Below are positions 32,863-42,144 of a DNA stretch of 53,858 nucleotides, piece after piece. The notes beneath the pieces are model-generated. The model did not search any database, was not told the DNA's origin, and saw only the letters and a program-made list of their open reading frames with translations. A program made the position numbers and the translations under genes. Source of the stretch: Thermohalobaculum sp039030715 (GTDB lineage: Bacteria; Pseudomonadota; Alphaproteobacteria; Rhodobacterales; Rhodobacteraceae); assembly GCA_039030715.1 (NCBI GenBank), contig JBCCDU010000021.1:1-53858 (forward strand), in the 5' to 3' direction. Within the stretch, counting starts at the first letter, position 1. The number at the start of each line of letters is the position of its first letter.

Positions 32863-35292
32863 TCAGCGGTCGTCTGCAGGGCCGCCGGTGCCTGTTGCAA
32901 GCAATTCCGCGGCCGAGTCGTCGCCGATACGGCGCGCGGCAGCACCGATGGCTTTCACCTCGGCATCGGTCGGCGGGCGGTCGGTGGGAAGGTCCGGGAT
33001 ACGCACGGTGACCTCGCGGTGGGCGAATTTGACCCCCTCGCGGTCGAACAGGTCGCGGATTTCCTGATAGACCCGCTTGCGCACAACCCACTGATCGCCG
33101 GGTTTGGTCATGAACTTCACGCGGATGATCATCGCGCTGTCATCCATGTGGATCACGCCCTGGCTCTTTAGCGGTTGGATGAAGTTGTCGCCGATCACAG
33201 GGTCGTCCAGAAGCGCGATACCCAGCTTCTTGATCAGTTTGCGCACCCGTTCGACATCCGTGTCATAGGTGACCCGCAGCGGCAGTTTCATCATCACCCA
33301 GTCGCGGGAGAAGTTGGTGAGGAACTGTATTTCGCCAAACGGGATCGTATGAAGCATGCCCAGATGATGGCGCAGTTGGAACGAGCGCAGCGAGATCTTT
33401 TCGACCGTGCCCTTCACATCGCCTACATCGATATATTCGCCCTTGCGGAACGCATCATCCAGCAGGAAGAACGCGCCTGACAGAATATCGCGCACCAGCG
33501 CCTGGCTGCCGAAGCCGATGGCCAGGCCGACGATGCCGGCACCGGCGAAAAGCGGCGCGACATTCACACCCATCTCGCTGGCGGTCACCAGGCCGAGGGC
33601 GATCAGGATCACGGCCAGCACAAAGTTGCGGATCAGCGGCAGCAATGTCGCCAGCCGGGTCGCCCCGGTGCCGCCGCCTTCGCCGTCCAGCGGGCCGGAG
33701 GCGATGTCGTCCCCGCCTTCTTCCTCGATCTTCTGGTCGATCCAGATGCGAACGGCGTGATAGGCGATATAGCCGATGAAGAGGATATCGATCAGATCCT
33801 CCGCGATCCCGAACAGCGCATTTTCGGCGAAAAGCTCGATGCCGCCCCAGTAGTAGAGCAACGCCCAGGCGCCAGCCCCGATCGCGAACAGCGACGCGAC
33901 GCGCCGAGCCAGATCCTCGAATGTTCGCATCGAGTAGCCGCGCACATAGGTTTGGCGCGTCTCCTCCAGCACCGGCATACCGCCTTCTTCGTCGCCATCG
34001 CCGTCGATATCGGCGGCCGCGCCGAACTGTTCCTCGGACTGGAGTTCGGTCTGCGCCAGATCATCGGCCTCGGCCCGTTCGGTGGCCGCCCGCGCATTCA
34101 TTGCGTCGATCCGCCGGGCGCGGGTAAAAATACGTTCGATCAGATACGAGGTGACGGCATAAGCGACCAGACCTATCAGCAAAACGAGATAGGGCACGAC
34201 CAGCTCGGCCCCGCCACTTTCGATCCCCATAATTAGGTCGAAGGTCAGCTTGCCCCACGCTGCGATCAGATAGAGCGCGCTGAGCGGTGCCCAAAGACGC
34301 ATGGCAGCCAGTGTGACCCAGCTCACCCGGTCACGGCTGCGGCCCGACAGGATCAACTCGCAAATTTCCCGGTAGTTCAGCCGGACCATCACCAGAAGCG
34401 CGATGACGATTGCTAGATTGGCGCCGATATCCAGCAGGATATGAACCTCGCGAACCAGCCCCAGCGCCTCCATCCAGGCGTTGAAGGCCAAGCAGATGAT
34501 CCCGAAGCCGCTGACGAAAACCAGCCAGCGATACAGGTTGCGCGCCGAGCGATCATCCAGCACCGCCAGGCGATAGCGCGGCAGAAATGGGGACAGCGCC
34601 ATCCGCCAGATCGTATCAACCAGCATCACCGCGCCATAGGTGGCAAAAATCGTAATGACGGTGAAGAGTGTGGGCTCATGCTCTTGATAGAAGTAGAGCC
34701 CGATGGCGCTCGCGACGCCGATGGTCAGCGCGATACCCAGAACGGTCAGCAGGATGCGATAGGCCAGAACCGGCAGTTTTTCGAGATAGCCTTGCGGATT
34801 CGGGCGTTGCATCGCGACAAAGAGCGGGCGCGCGACATAGGCCGCGTAAAGCCGCGTGACCCCTCGCCCAACTGCTAGTAAAAGCATGGAAAACAGCGCG
34901 ATACCAATGAAGTAGGTCGGTTGGCCTCGCGGGCTGGCGGCCACCTGCAGCGTAGTTGACACCTCGCTGGCGATATTGGGGATCTGCGACAGGGCAGCGA
35001 TCAGACGTGTGCGAAACACCTGAACGGCGTTTTTGGCCGCCCCCAGCATTGGATCCGAGTCGACAGTAAGTGCCCCGTAGTCGCTGGCTGACGGGATCTG
35101 CAATGTCTGGCCCGAAGTGTCGGGCAGTGGCCCCAGCGGCCGGCTCTGCTGCGGTTCGGGCTCGGGTTCGCTCGAAAACAAGGTGCCGAAATTGATCCCC
35201 TGCGCTTCGGCGACACCCGCGAAAGCAGCCGAAATCAGCAGGAAAAGGCAAAGAAAACGGATGGCCAAGCTCATGTGGATCACTTTTAGCAC
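32863..35292 (-). CDS. Large MscS-family mechanosensitive channel
   Basis: 809-aa protein with a signal peptide, a long N-terminal multi-helix part (about ten membrane segments) and the MscS core at about 560-780. The pore helix is recognisable (GAGIVGLAIGFGSQALVRDILSG), followed by the beta domain EYIDVGDVKGTVEKISLRSFQLRH. Extra helices and an acidic loop (about 410-440, AAADIDGDGDEEGG) are typical of the larger MscS paralogues. It opens on membrane tension to release solutes. A GTG at 35292 with AGGA 5 nt upstream is preferred; ATG at 35274 lacks such a site. Confidence 0.9.
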   Translation of the reverse strand: MLKVIHMSLAIRFLCLFLLISAAFAGVAEAQGINFGTLFSSEPEPEPQQSRPLGPLPDTSGQTLQIPSASDYGALTVDSDPMLGAAKNAVQVFRTRLIAALSQIPNIASEVSTTLQVAASPRGQPTYFIGIALFSMLLLAVGRGVTRLYAAYVARPLFVAMQRPNPQGYLEKLPVLAYRILLTVLGIALTIGVASAIGLYFYQEHEPTLFTVITIFATYGAVMLVDTIWRMALSPFLPRYRLAVLDDRSARNLYRWLVFVSGFGIICLAFNAWMEALGLVREVHILLDIGANLAIVIALLVMVRLNYREICELILSGRSRDRVSWVTLAAMRLWAPLSALYLIAAWGKLTFDLIMGIESGGAELVVPYLVLLIGLVAYAVTSYLIERIFTRARRIDAMNARAATERAEADDLAQTELQSEEQFGAAADIDGDGDEEGGMPVLEETRQTYVRGYSMRTFEDLARRVASLFAIGAGAWALLYYWGGIELFAENALFGIAEDLIDILFIGYIAYHAVRIWIDQKIEEEGGDDIASGPLDGEGGGTGATRLATLLPLIRNFVLAVILIALGLVTASEMGVNVAPLFAGAGIVGLAIGFGSQALVRDILSGAFFLLDDAFRKGEYIDVGDVKGTVEKISLRSFQLRHHLGMLHTIPFGEIQFLTNFSRDWVMMKLPLRVTYDTDVERVRKLIKKLGIALLDDPVIGDNFIQPLKSQGVIHMDDSAMIIRVKFMTKPGDQWVVRKRVYQEIRDLFDREGVKFAHREVTVRIPDLPTDRPPTDAEVKAIGAAARRIGDDSAAELLATGTGGPADDR

Positions 35293-35555
35293 AGAGGTTC
35301 CTGTGAAGGAGACACTTTTGCAGGAGAACTACTTCACCGGCAATAACAAGCTCGTTGCCTCGTTTGAGGGGCAAATCAGGCACAAGGCCTGGTGCAAGTC
35401 GCCGGATTGCGGGAGCCACTTCGATATCGGGTGCGGGACTGGGCCTTTCAACCGGGGCATCACAATTTCGGACTGGATAATTCAGGACTTGCTCGCAGGT
35501 GCAAGATCGGGCACGTCTGTTCGTTAACCCGCTGACGCCTGAGGGGGATGCATAA
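35293..35555. other. Divergent promoter region of MscS gene and glycan cassette
   Basis: 263 bp between divergent genes. It should hold both promoters; GGATAAT at about 35475 is a possible plus-strand -10 but has no matching -35. A 74-codon frame from a GTG at 35303 to 35527 crosses it without family likeness and is not called. Confidence 0.35.
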
Positions 35556-36782
35556 ATGAGCGCCGCGAGCCCTCTCTGGGGGGGCCAGACCACCGGCCGC
35601 GAAACGCGGGTGCTGCTCTACAGCCACGATACATATGGGCTGGGCCACCTTCGCCGTTCGCGCACTATCGCGACGGCGCTGACAAGTGCGGATCGCGATT
35701 GTTCTGCGCTGATCGTCACCGGCTCACCAATCGCAGGGCGTTTCGATTTCCCCGAGAGGGTCGACTATGTGCGGCTCCCCGGAGTCGTTAAACATGCGGA
35801 TGGCTCCTACACCTCCTCTAACCTGCGGATGGATATCGATCAGATGGTTGGCCTGCGCGGCTCGATCATCGAGGCGACGGCAACGGGCTTCTCGCCCGAT
35901 ATGATCATCGTCGACAAGGAACCCTGGGGTTTCCGCCACGAACTGGCCGAGACATTACAGGCGATGCGTGCCAAGGGCGCCCGGATCATCCTCGGCATTC
36001 GCGACGTGCTGGACGATGAAGACGCGCTGGCCCGCGAATGGGAGCGCAAGAAATCGGTCCAGGCGATCGAAAGTTACTATGACGAGATCTGGATCTATGG
36101 CCTGCCCCAGATGTGCGAGCCGCTGGAGGGTCTGGGCCTGTCCGAACGGATGCTGGATCGGGTGCGCTACACCGGATATCTGAAGCGCGAAGCGTCTGAC
36201 TGGCCCGCCGAACAGGCTGGGGATTTGCCCGATCCACCTTATCTGCTTGTCACCCCCGGCGGCGGCGGCGACGGCGCCCCGCTGATCGATTGGGTTCTGC
36301 GCGCCTACGAGTCCGATCCCACGCTCGAACCCCAGGCAATGGTCGTCTATGGTCCCTTCATGGCGGCGGCTGACCGTGCGGCCTTTGATGCCCGCGTCGC
36401 AGCATTGGGTGGGCGTGTGACAGCGACGAGCTTCCATCCAAGGCTCGAACGTCTGCTCGCGGATGCGCAGGGTGTCGTTGCCATGGGCGGTTACAACACG
36501 TTCTGCGAAATCCTCTCGATGGATAAACCCGCGATCATCTGTCCGCGGACCGAGCCACGTCAGGAACAATTGATACGCGCCACTGCTGCCGAGCGCCTGG
36601 GCCTGGTCCGGATGCTTCATCCTTCGCGGGATGGCGAAACGGCGGAAGTCATGGCCGACGCGATCCGCGCGCTCGATAACGGGCCGCGACCCAGTCGTGC
36701 CAATATCCCGGATCTGATGGATGGCCTAACCGCAATTGCCGAGCGTGCAATGCGCCCGCCCCTGGCCGCTGCTGGCGAGTGA
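35556..36782 (+). CDS. Glycosyltransferase, COG4671/GT28-like (first of cassette)
   Basis: 408-aa GT-B fold enzyme. The N-terminal acceptor side has SHDTYGLGHLRRSRTIATAL, and the C-terminal donor side has VVAMGGYNTFCEILSMDKPAIICPR, as in MurG-like enzymes. Other COG4671-like marks are RMDIDQMVGLRGSIIEATATGF and TPGGGGDGAPLID. It opens a six-gene cassette whose members lie end to end or overlap up to 41397. Donor sugar and acceptor are unknown. Confidence 0.85.
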   Translation: MSAASPLWGGQTTGRETRVLLYSHDTYGLGHLRRSRTIATALTSADRDCSALIVTGSPIAGRFDFPERVDYVRLPGVVKHADGSYTSSNLRMDIDQMVGLRGSIIEATATGFSPDMIIVDKEPWGFRHELAETLQAMRAKGARIILGIRDVLDDEDALAREWERKKSVQAIESYYDEIWIYGLPQMCEPLEGLGLSERMLDRVRYTGYLKREASDWPAEQAGDLPDPPYLLVTPGGGGDGAPLIDWVLRAYESDPTLEPQAMVVYGPFMAAADRAAFDARVAALGGRVTATSFHPRLERLLADAQGVVAMGGYNTFCEILSMDKPAIICPRTEPRQEQLIRATAAERLGLVRMLHPSRDGETAEVMADAIRALDNGPRPSRANIPDLMDGLTAIAERAMRPPLAAAGE

Positions 36783-36784
36783 GC

Positions 36785-38011
36785 ATGACGAAACGCGGGT
36801 CGACCGCGCCGCTGGCCGTGGTTCTCAAGGGGTATCCCCGCCTGTCAGAGACGTTCATAGCGCAGGAGCTTCTGGCCCTGCAAGAACGCGGTCAGCGCTT
36901 CGAAATATGGTCATTGCGCGCGCCCTACGATCCCAAAACCCACCCGATCCACCACAAGATCGATGCGCCCGTCCATTATCTGCCAGAGTATCTGCACAAT
37001 GCCCCCCTTCGGGTCCTGCGCGGTCTACTGGCATCGACCATACGGCGCGGATTTTGGGGTGCCTTTGGAACATGGCTCAAAGATCTCGCACGCGACCCCA
37101 GCCGCAATCGCATCCGCCGCTTCGGCCAGGCCTGCGTTCTGGCGCGCGAGTTGCCGACGGGCTGCCGCCTACTCTACGCTCATTTCCTGCATACACCGGC
37201 TTCGGCCACGCGTTACGCGGCAGGTATTCGCGGTCTGCGCTGGGGGTTTTCCGCCCATGCCAAGGATATCTGGACGATCCCCGATTGGGAAAAAGCCGAG
37301 AAAATCGCCAGTGCCGTTTTTGGCGTCACCTGCACGGCCAATGGTGCGAAGCATCTGAATCGCTTCGTGCCCGGCCGTGTTGACCTGGTTTATCATGGGC
37401 TCGACCTCAACCGGTTTCCGATGCCGCCGGAGCCGCGCGAGACCGATGGGCCGCTCAAGCTCCTCTCGGTCGGGCGGCTGGTGGAGAAGAAGGGCTATGA
37501 TGACCTGCTTCACGCACTGGCCGATCTGCCGGGTGAGGTCGATTGGCGTCTCGTCCATATCGGCGGAGGCAAGCTGGACGTTGAAATGCGCCGGATGGCC
37601 GAGCGTTTGGGCGTGGCTGACCGGATCCTCTGGCTTGGCAAACGCGACCAGACCGAAGTGATCGAGGAGATGCGCAGTGCGGATCTGTTCGTCCTCCCCT
37701 CGAAAATCGCCGATGATGGCGACCGCGATGGGTTGCCAAACGTGCTGATGGAGGCCGCGTCGCAACGCCTTGCGATCCTGTCGACTGAAGTGTCTGCCAT
37801 ACCGGAGTTCATCACCGATGGCGTTCATGGGCGCCTTGTACCGCCCGGGCATCCGCAGGCGCTGGCAGAGGCGATCCTGACCCTCTCGACCGCACCGCAA
37901 ACCCGCCAGCGCATGGCAGACGCAGCGCTGGAGCGGTTGAGGGAAGCTTTCGGGATGGATGCCGGGATCGATCTGTTGCACGCCCGATTGCAAGCGGCCC
38001 TGCGCAACTGA
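36785..38011 (+). CDS. Glycosyltransferase family 4
   Basis: 408-aa GT-B enzyme with a GT4 donor domain: LLSVGRLVEKKGYDDLLHAL and VLPSKIADDGDRDGLPNVLMEAASQRLAILSTEVSAIPEFI, which contains the E-X7-E-like nucleotide-sugar motif. The N-terminal half carries SRLSETF-like PRLSETFIAQEL and GFSAHAKDIW, common in exopolysaccharide transferases such as those of colanic-acid type. The ATG lies 2 nt after the previous stop; a GTG at 36779 is also possible. Confidence 0.88.
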   Translation: MTKRGSTAPLAVVLKGYPRLSETFIAQELLALQERGQRFEIWSLRAPYDPKTHPIHHKIDAPVHYLPEYLHNAPLRVLRGLLASTIRRGFWGAFGTWLKDLARDPSRNRIRRFGQACVLARELPTGCRLLYAHFLHTPASATRYAAGIRGLRWGFSAHAKDIWTIPDWEKAEKIASAVFGVTCTANGAKHLNRFVPGRVDLVYHGLDLNRFPMPPEPRETDGPLKLLSVGRLVEKKGYDDLLHALADLPGEVDWRLVHIGGGKLDVEMRRMAERLGVADRILWLGKRDQTEVIEEMRSADLFVLPSKIADDGDRDGLPNVLMEAASQRLAILSTEVSAIPEFITDGVHGRLVPPGHPQALAEAILTLSTAPQTRQRMADAALERLREAFGMDAGIDLLHARLQAALRN

Positions 38012-39066
38012 TGCGGATTGCATTCTATGCGCCGATGAAACCGCCGGATCACCCGATCCCTTCGGGCGACCGCGAGATTGCGCGCCTGCTGCTGCGCGCG
38101 CTTGATCTCGCGGGGCACCAAGCGCATCTCGCCTCGACCCTGCGCAGCTTCGAACCCGATGGCGATGCGGGAACTCAAGCGGATTTGATGGCACGTGCTG
38201 GACTAGAGGCAGAACGTCTGGTGGAAAACCTCGATCAGACGGATGCGTGGTTGACCTATCATTGCTATTACAAGGCCCCGGACCTGATTGGTCCTGTCGT
38301 CGCGAGTGCGCTCAACATGCCTTATCTGATTGTCGAGCCGTCAATTTCCCCCCGTCGCCGGGAGGGCCCCTGGGCCGGCTTCGCCGCCGCCTCGGACGCC
38401 GCCATCGCCCATGCGGATCGCCTGCTATGGACCACCGACCGCGACCGTCCCGCGCTAGAGGCAGCGGGCCATAGCGCGAGTATGACCCAACTGCCCGCCT
38501 TTCTGGACCCCGGCCCGCCGGTCGCCCCCCGCGATGCAGGCTCGCCGCTGCGGCTTCTGACCGTCGCGATGATGCGCCCTGGCGACAAGATGGAGAGTTT
38601 TCGCCGTCTCGCTGCCGCCCTCGACCATCTGGGGCAGGACTGGGATCTGACGGTGATCGGCGGCGGCAGTGGTGAAGCTGCGGTGGCAGCTTTGTTGGCC
38701 GCGCATCGCCAACGCGTCAGTTTCCTCGGCACGCTCGACGATCCCGCGATTATCCGCACCCACTGCCAGCAGGCCGATCTGATGGTCTGGCCTGGCGTGG
38801 GCGAAGGGGTCGGCATGGTATGGCTGGAGGCCCAGGCCGCAGGCCTGCCGGTGGTGGCGGAGGATGGCCCAGCCGCCCGTACGATCGTCGCTGGCGGTGT
38901 ACTGGCGCCACCGGACAATCCGCAAGCCCTTGCCCAGGCGATTGTCCATGCGGCTGCGCGACGCCGCACTCTCTCAACGCAGGCCCGCGACCATGTCGAG
39001 CAAGAGCACAGCCTGGCCTGTGCCGCCCGCGTTCTGGGTGCTGCGATCGAGGGGACGCTGCGATGA
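38011..39066 (+). CDS. Glycosyltransferase family 4-like
   Basis: 351-aa protein. MRIAFYAPMKPPDHPIPSGDREIARLLLRAL opens the N-terminal Rossmann half, and the C-terminal half has LLTVAMMRPGDKMESFRRLAAAL and VWPGVGEGVGMVWLEAQAAGLPVVAED. The start overlaps the previous stop by one base. Probably transfers one sugar in the glycan built by this cassette. Confidence 0.85.
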   Translation: MRIAFYAPMKPPDHPIPSGDREIARLLLRALDLAGHQAHLASTLRSFEPDGDAGTQADLMARAGLEAERLVENLDQTDAWLTYHCYYKAPDLIGPVVASALNMPYLIVEPSISPRRREGPWAGFAAASDAAIAHADRLLWTTDRDRPALEAAGHSASMTQLPAFLDPGPPVAPRDAGSPLRLLTVAMMRPGDKMESFRRLAAALDHLGQDWDLTVIGGGSGEAAVAALLAAHRQRVSFLGTLDDPAIIRTHCQQADLMVWPGVGEGVGMVWLEAQAAGLPVVAEDGPAARTIVAGGVLAPPDNPQALAQAIVHAAARRRTLSTQARDHVEQEHSLACAARVLGAAIEGTLR

Positions 39067-39656
39067 CTCGCGTCGCGCTTCTGCGTCACTACCCGACGGA
39101 CTGGAACGGCGAACACCGCCTTCAGGGCCAGGTCGACCGCCCGCTGACCAGCGCGGCGGAGGATGCGTTGCGCGCCCTGCGCCTGCCGGATGACTTGGCG
39201 GCAGTGCGGGTCATTTCCTCGACCCTCCACCGCGCGATCCAGACGGCGCGCCTGCTCGGCCGTGAGCCCTCCACCGACCCCCGCCTGATGGAGGTGGCCT
39301 GGGGCGATTGGGAAGGTTGCCGTGCCGAGGATTTGCAGGCAGACCCATCCTCCGGCTTCATGCCGACCGGAGAGATGCCCTGGGATATGCGACCGCCCGG
39401 GGGCGAGAGCCGTAAGGATGCCTGGGCACGCACCCGCCCGGCATTGGCCGAGATTGCCGATGATCCGGCCCCCGCGCTGATCGTGACTCACAAGGCGCTA
39501 ATGCGGGTGATCCTGCAGATCGCCCATGACCACCAGTCGGCGCCAGAGATCAAGCGCGGCCGTCTCTACCCGCTCACACTGCGCGAGGACGGGCGCCCGG
39601 TCGCCCCGGGACCCGTGATGCGCCTGGTCGCCCGTGAGAGGGAAGCGCAGAAATGA
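39063..39656 (+). CDS. Histidine phosphatase family protein
   Basis: 197-aa member of the phosphoglycerate-mutase-like superfamily. The catalytic His is in VALLRHYPT (the family's RHG here reads RHY). Later features are SSTLHRAIQTARLLG, the acidic EVAWGDWEG and the second His in IVTHKALMR. Start overlaps the preceding stop (ATGA). In a sugar-transfer cassette it may dephosphorylate a sugar phosphate or lipid-linked intermediate, as an inference. Confidence 0.85.
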   Translation: MTRVALLRHYPTDWNGEHRLQGQVDRPLTSAAEDALRALRLPDDLAAVRVISSTLHRAIQTARLLGREPSTDPRLMEVAWGDWEGCRAEDLQADPSSGFMPTGEMPWDMRPPGGESRKDAWARTRPALAEIADDPAPALIVTHKALMRVILQIAHDHQSAPEIKRGRLYPLTLREDGRPVAPGPVMRLVAREREAQK

Positions 39657-40714
39657 AGCTCGCCTTTCTCACTACTCATCTGACCGGTACCGGGCATCTG
39701 GTGCGCATCCTCGCCCTGGCCGCGGCAGGGCGCGACGCTGGTCATCAGGTTCTGGTGCTGAGCGGCGGGCGCCCGCTCCCGCATATCGATACCGGCGGAG
39801 TGGAGGTGGTCCAGCTTCCCCCATTGGGCGTGCGTGATCTGGACTACAAGACCTTGCGTAAGGAATGCGGCGCGCCAGCAGATGCCGACTATATGGCCGA
39901 GCGTTCTGCGCGCATTGCCGAGGAACTTCGCCGCTTTGCGCCGGATTTTCTTATCACCGAGACGTTCCCGCTGGGCCGGCGCGCTCTGGCGGCAGAATTC
40001 GAAGCTGCAATCGATACCACCGATGCGCGTGCTGTCGCCTCGGTCCGCGACATTCCCGAGCCGAAACCCCGGCGCCTGGCCGAGGCCGAGACCCGGCTGA
40101 AGCGCCATTACACTGCCCTGCTGGTCCACGGCGATGCGGATTTTCTGCCGCTATCGGCAAGCTGGCCGCTGCGGGGCATGGAACACCTGATCCACCACAC
40201 CGGATATGTTGCCAGGGCAGAACCTGTGACACCAATCCCCGGCGATGTGGTGGTTTCGGTCGGTGGCGGGGATCTGGGTGGGCAGTTGCTCTCGATTGCG
40301 GCTGAATCGGCCCTGACATCCGATCGTGACTGGCACCTGCTGGCGGGGTCGCCCCCCGCTGATCTGCCCAGTGCGCCCAATCTCCGGGTGGAACCCCCGC
40401 GCTCGGACTATCGCGGGCTTCTGGCTGGTGCTCAGATCTCCGTCAGCCTCTGTGGATACAACACCGCAGTGGATCTGGCGCAGGCAGACACACCAGCGAT
40501 CCTCGTGCCGATGACTGAAGGGCGCGAGTTGGAGCAGCTCTTTCGCGCCCGTGCGCTCGCCCGCTTCGAAGGGTTCAAACATCTGCGCGGTACCGACCTG
40601 ACCGCCGACCGCCTCAACACCTGTATCGAGGCGTTGGCTGGCAAACGCCGCAAGCCGCTGTCGCTCGTCATGGATGGCGCGCGGACAAGCATCGAGATCC
40701 TGGGGCGTTTATGA
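39653..40714 (+). CDS. Glycosyltransferase, COG4671/GT28-like (paralogue)
   Basis: 353-aa GT-B protein related to the one at 35556: TTHLTGTGHLVRILALAAAGRDAGH at the N-terminus, VVVSVGGGDLGGQLLSIAAESAL in the middle and LCGYNTAVDLAQADTPAILVPMTEGRELEQLFRARAL near the C-terminus. The two probably arose by duplication and may use related donors. Its start overlaps the phosphatase stop (ATGA). Confidence 0.83.
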   Translation: MKLAFLTTHLTGTGHLVRILALAAAGRDAGHQVLVLSGGRPLPHIDTGGVEVVQLPPLGVRDLDYKTLRKECGAPADADYMAERSARIAEELRRFAPDFLITETFPLGRRALAAEFEAAIDTTDARAVASVRDIPEPKPRRLAEAETRLKRHYTALLVHGDADFLPLSASWPLRGMEHLIHHTGYVARAEPVTPIPGDVVVSVGGGDLGGQLLSIAAESALTSDRDWHLLAGSPPADLPSAPNLRVEPPRSDYRGLLAGAQISVSLCGYNTAVDLAQADTPAILVPMTEGRELEQLFRARALARFEGFKHLRGTDLTADRLNTCIEALAGKRRKPLSLVMDGARTSIEILGRL

Positions 40715-41397
40715 GCGACAAGCGCCGGATCCACGATGTTGAGGGCTTGAACGCGCATCTGAAGGACATCACGCGCCGTGCAAAGGTGGATCTGCGCTAC
40801 CTCCACCTGAACCGCACGCGCGAGCATATCGTAGAGGCTACGCGGGATGCGGGGCGGATCCTCGATGTCGGCGCCTCTATGCGCGACCATATCGGGGCGC
40901 TCAGCGGTCGGGTCGAGACTTTGGACCTGAACGATTTCGGCGATTATCCGGATATTCTGGGCGATGTCTGCTCGCCGTTTCCAGCCGAGATGCACGGAGT
41001 CTATGATGCTGTCATCGCCCTGGCGATACTCGAGCATGTCTACGATCCACCCGCGGCCGTCGCCAACTTTCAGGCGGCGCTGAAACCAGGTGGCCGGCTC
41101 TTCCTCTATGTCCCCTGGATGTGGCGCTATCATGCACCCAAGCAATTGATCTTTCAAGATTATCAGAGGCTCAGCCGTGACGGTATGGCCTATCTCCTGC
41201 GGGACTTCGAGGACGTGACACTCTACCCCCTGCGCGGCAAGTACTCTGCTATTCTCAACATGATGAAATTCTGGAAGAAAGGCGTCGAGCAGCGCTTCGG
41301 TGAGCGGATCAATCGCTTGGTCGACGCTCGTGCCTCGGACTGGCGCAACACGATCCAGGCAAGCGGTTTCTTTGCCGAAGCCCGCAAACCCGGTTGA
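40711..41397 (+). CDS. SAM-dependent class I methyltransferase
   Basis: 228-aa methyltransferase of the Methyltransf_11 type. The SAM loop is RILDVGASMRDHIG, the acidic strand end is VETLDLNDFGD, and ALAILEHVYDP is the later conserved motif. Start overlaps the glycosyltransferase stop (ATGA). As last gene of the cassette it may cap or decorate the glycan, or methylate a sugar. Confidence 0.85.
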   Translation: MSDKRRIHDVEGLNAHLKDITRRAKVDLRYLHLNRTREHIVEATRDAGRILDVGASMRDHIGALSGRVETLDLNDFGDYPDILGDVCSPFPAEMHGVYDAVIALAILEHVYDPPAAVANFQAALKPGGRLFLYVPWMWRYHAPKQLIFQDYQRLSRDGMAYLLRDFEDVTLYPLRGKYSAILNMMKFWKKGVEQRFGERINRLVDARASDWRNTIQASGFFAEARKPG

Positions 41398-41431
41398 TCG
41401 CCACGCATCACGGTGCTGCCGGGTGCCAGCG

Positions 41432-41491
41432 CCTCGATCCAGCGGAGCGACGGATCGAGGGTAAGGACTTGGTCCCGCCGTCAGGCGGGAC
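41432..41491. terminator. Two hairpins between convergent operons
   Basis: CCTCGATCC / GGATCGAGG (41432-41440 with 41452-41460) and GTCCCGCC-GTCA-GGCGGGAC (41472-41491) lie between the end of the glycan cassette and the stop of the HD-protein gene. Neither has a clear T tract. They are likely transcript ends in both directions. Confidence 0.5.
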
Positions 41492-41496
41492 GCCGC

Positions 41497-42123
41497 TTAG
41501 CTCGCTGCCGCTTCTTGCGTTGGCAGACCCAGAACCAGACCAGGCTGCGTGTGCGCTTCGTCATAAGCCTTGCGGGAAAAGACCGCGCGCACGTCCCCCG
41601 CGAAACTCTCCAGCGCGTCCATCGGATAATCCGGGTCGAAGCTCGACTGGTCCCAACGTTCGCAGAAATCCACGCAGGATCGATAGTAAGGGCTGTCCTT
41701 GTACGTCTGCCGCAGCTCACGGTCCCAGCCGTAGTGGTGCGCGTAGTAATACATCTGGAAGATGCCGTGATGCTCGACCACCCAGACCACTTCCTCGCGC
41801 AGGAAGGGGCGCATGATCTCGGCAGCGAACTTGTCGTGATTCTGAGGTGCCAGCCCGTCGCCGATATCGTGCAGCAGGGTGGCAACCACCCAGTCGATAT
41901 CCGCGCCCTCGCGCCGCGCCCGTGTCGCGGCCTGCAACCCGTGTTCCAGCCGGGTGATCTTGTAGCCTGACAGCGTCTCGTCCGCCTGGCTGGCCAGTTC
42001 GCGCAGCAACCGGTCTGCGGTTCCGGCCAGATAGCTTTGTTCCTGCTGGTGCAGAAATTCGTAATCCGCCTTGGTCCCGTGTTTCATCTCGGTGAAGGAG
42101 ACGGTTTGGCGTTGGCCGGTCAT
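41497..42123 (-). CDS. HD-domain protein, probable PhnZ/TmpB-like diiron oxygenase
   Basis: 208-aa HD-fold protein. Candidate iron ligands are His61, His85-Asp86 (LLHDIGDGLAP), the histidine pairs at 118-119 (VVEHHGIFQMYY) and 129-130, and Asp158 in CERWDQSSFDPDYPMDAL. LEHGLQAATRARREGAD and the WDQ-SFDPDY stretch resemble mixed-valence diiron oxygenases PhnZ and TmpB, which split the C-P bond of 1-hydroxy phosphonates. The tyrosine and glutamate in KADYEFLHQQEQSY resemble their substrate lid. It lies 21 nt after the PhyH gene, the usual partner. The phosphonate role is inferred from family and pairing. Confidence 0.75.
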   Translation of the reverse strand: MTGQRQTVSFTEMKHGTKADYEFLHQQEQSYLAGTADRLLRELASQADETLSGYKITRLEHGLQAATRARREGADIDWVVATLLHDIGDGLAPQNHDKFAAEIMRPFLREEVVWVVEHHGIFQMYYYAHHYGWDRELRQTYKDSPYYRSCVDFCERWDQSSFDPDYPMDALESFAGDVRAVFSRKAYDEAHTQPGLVLGLPTQEAAAS

Positions 42124-42144
42124 GGCGTGCTCCTCGGCTTGGCC

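Noticed and set aside
35303..35527. 74-codon plus frame from GTG before the glycan cassette
   Set aside because: No family likeness and it occupies the expected divergent promoter region.
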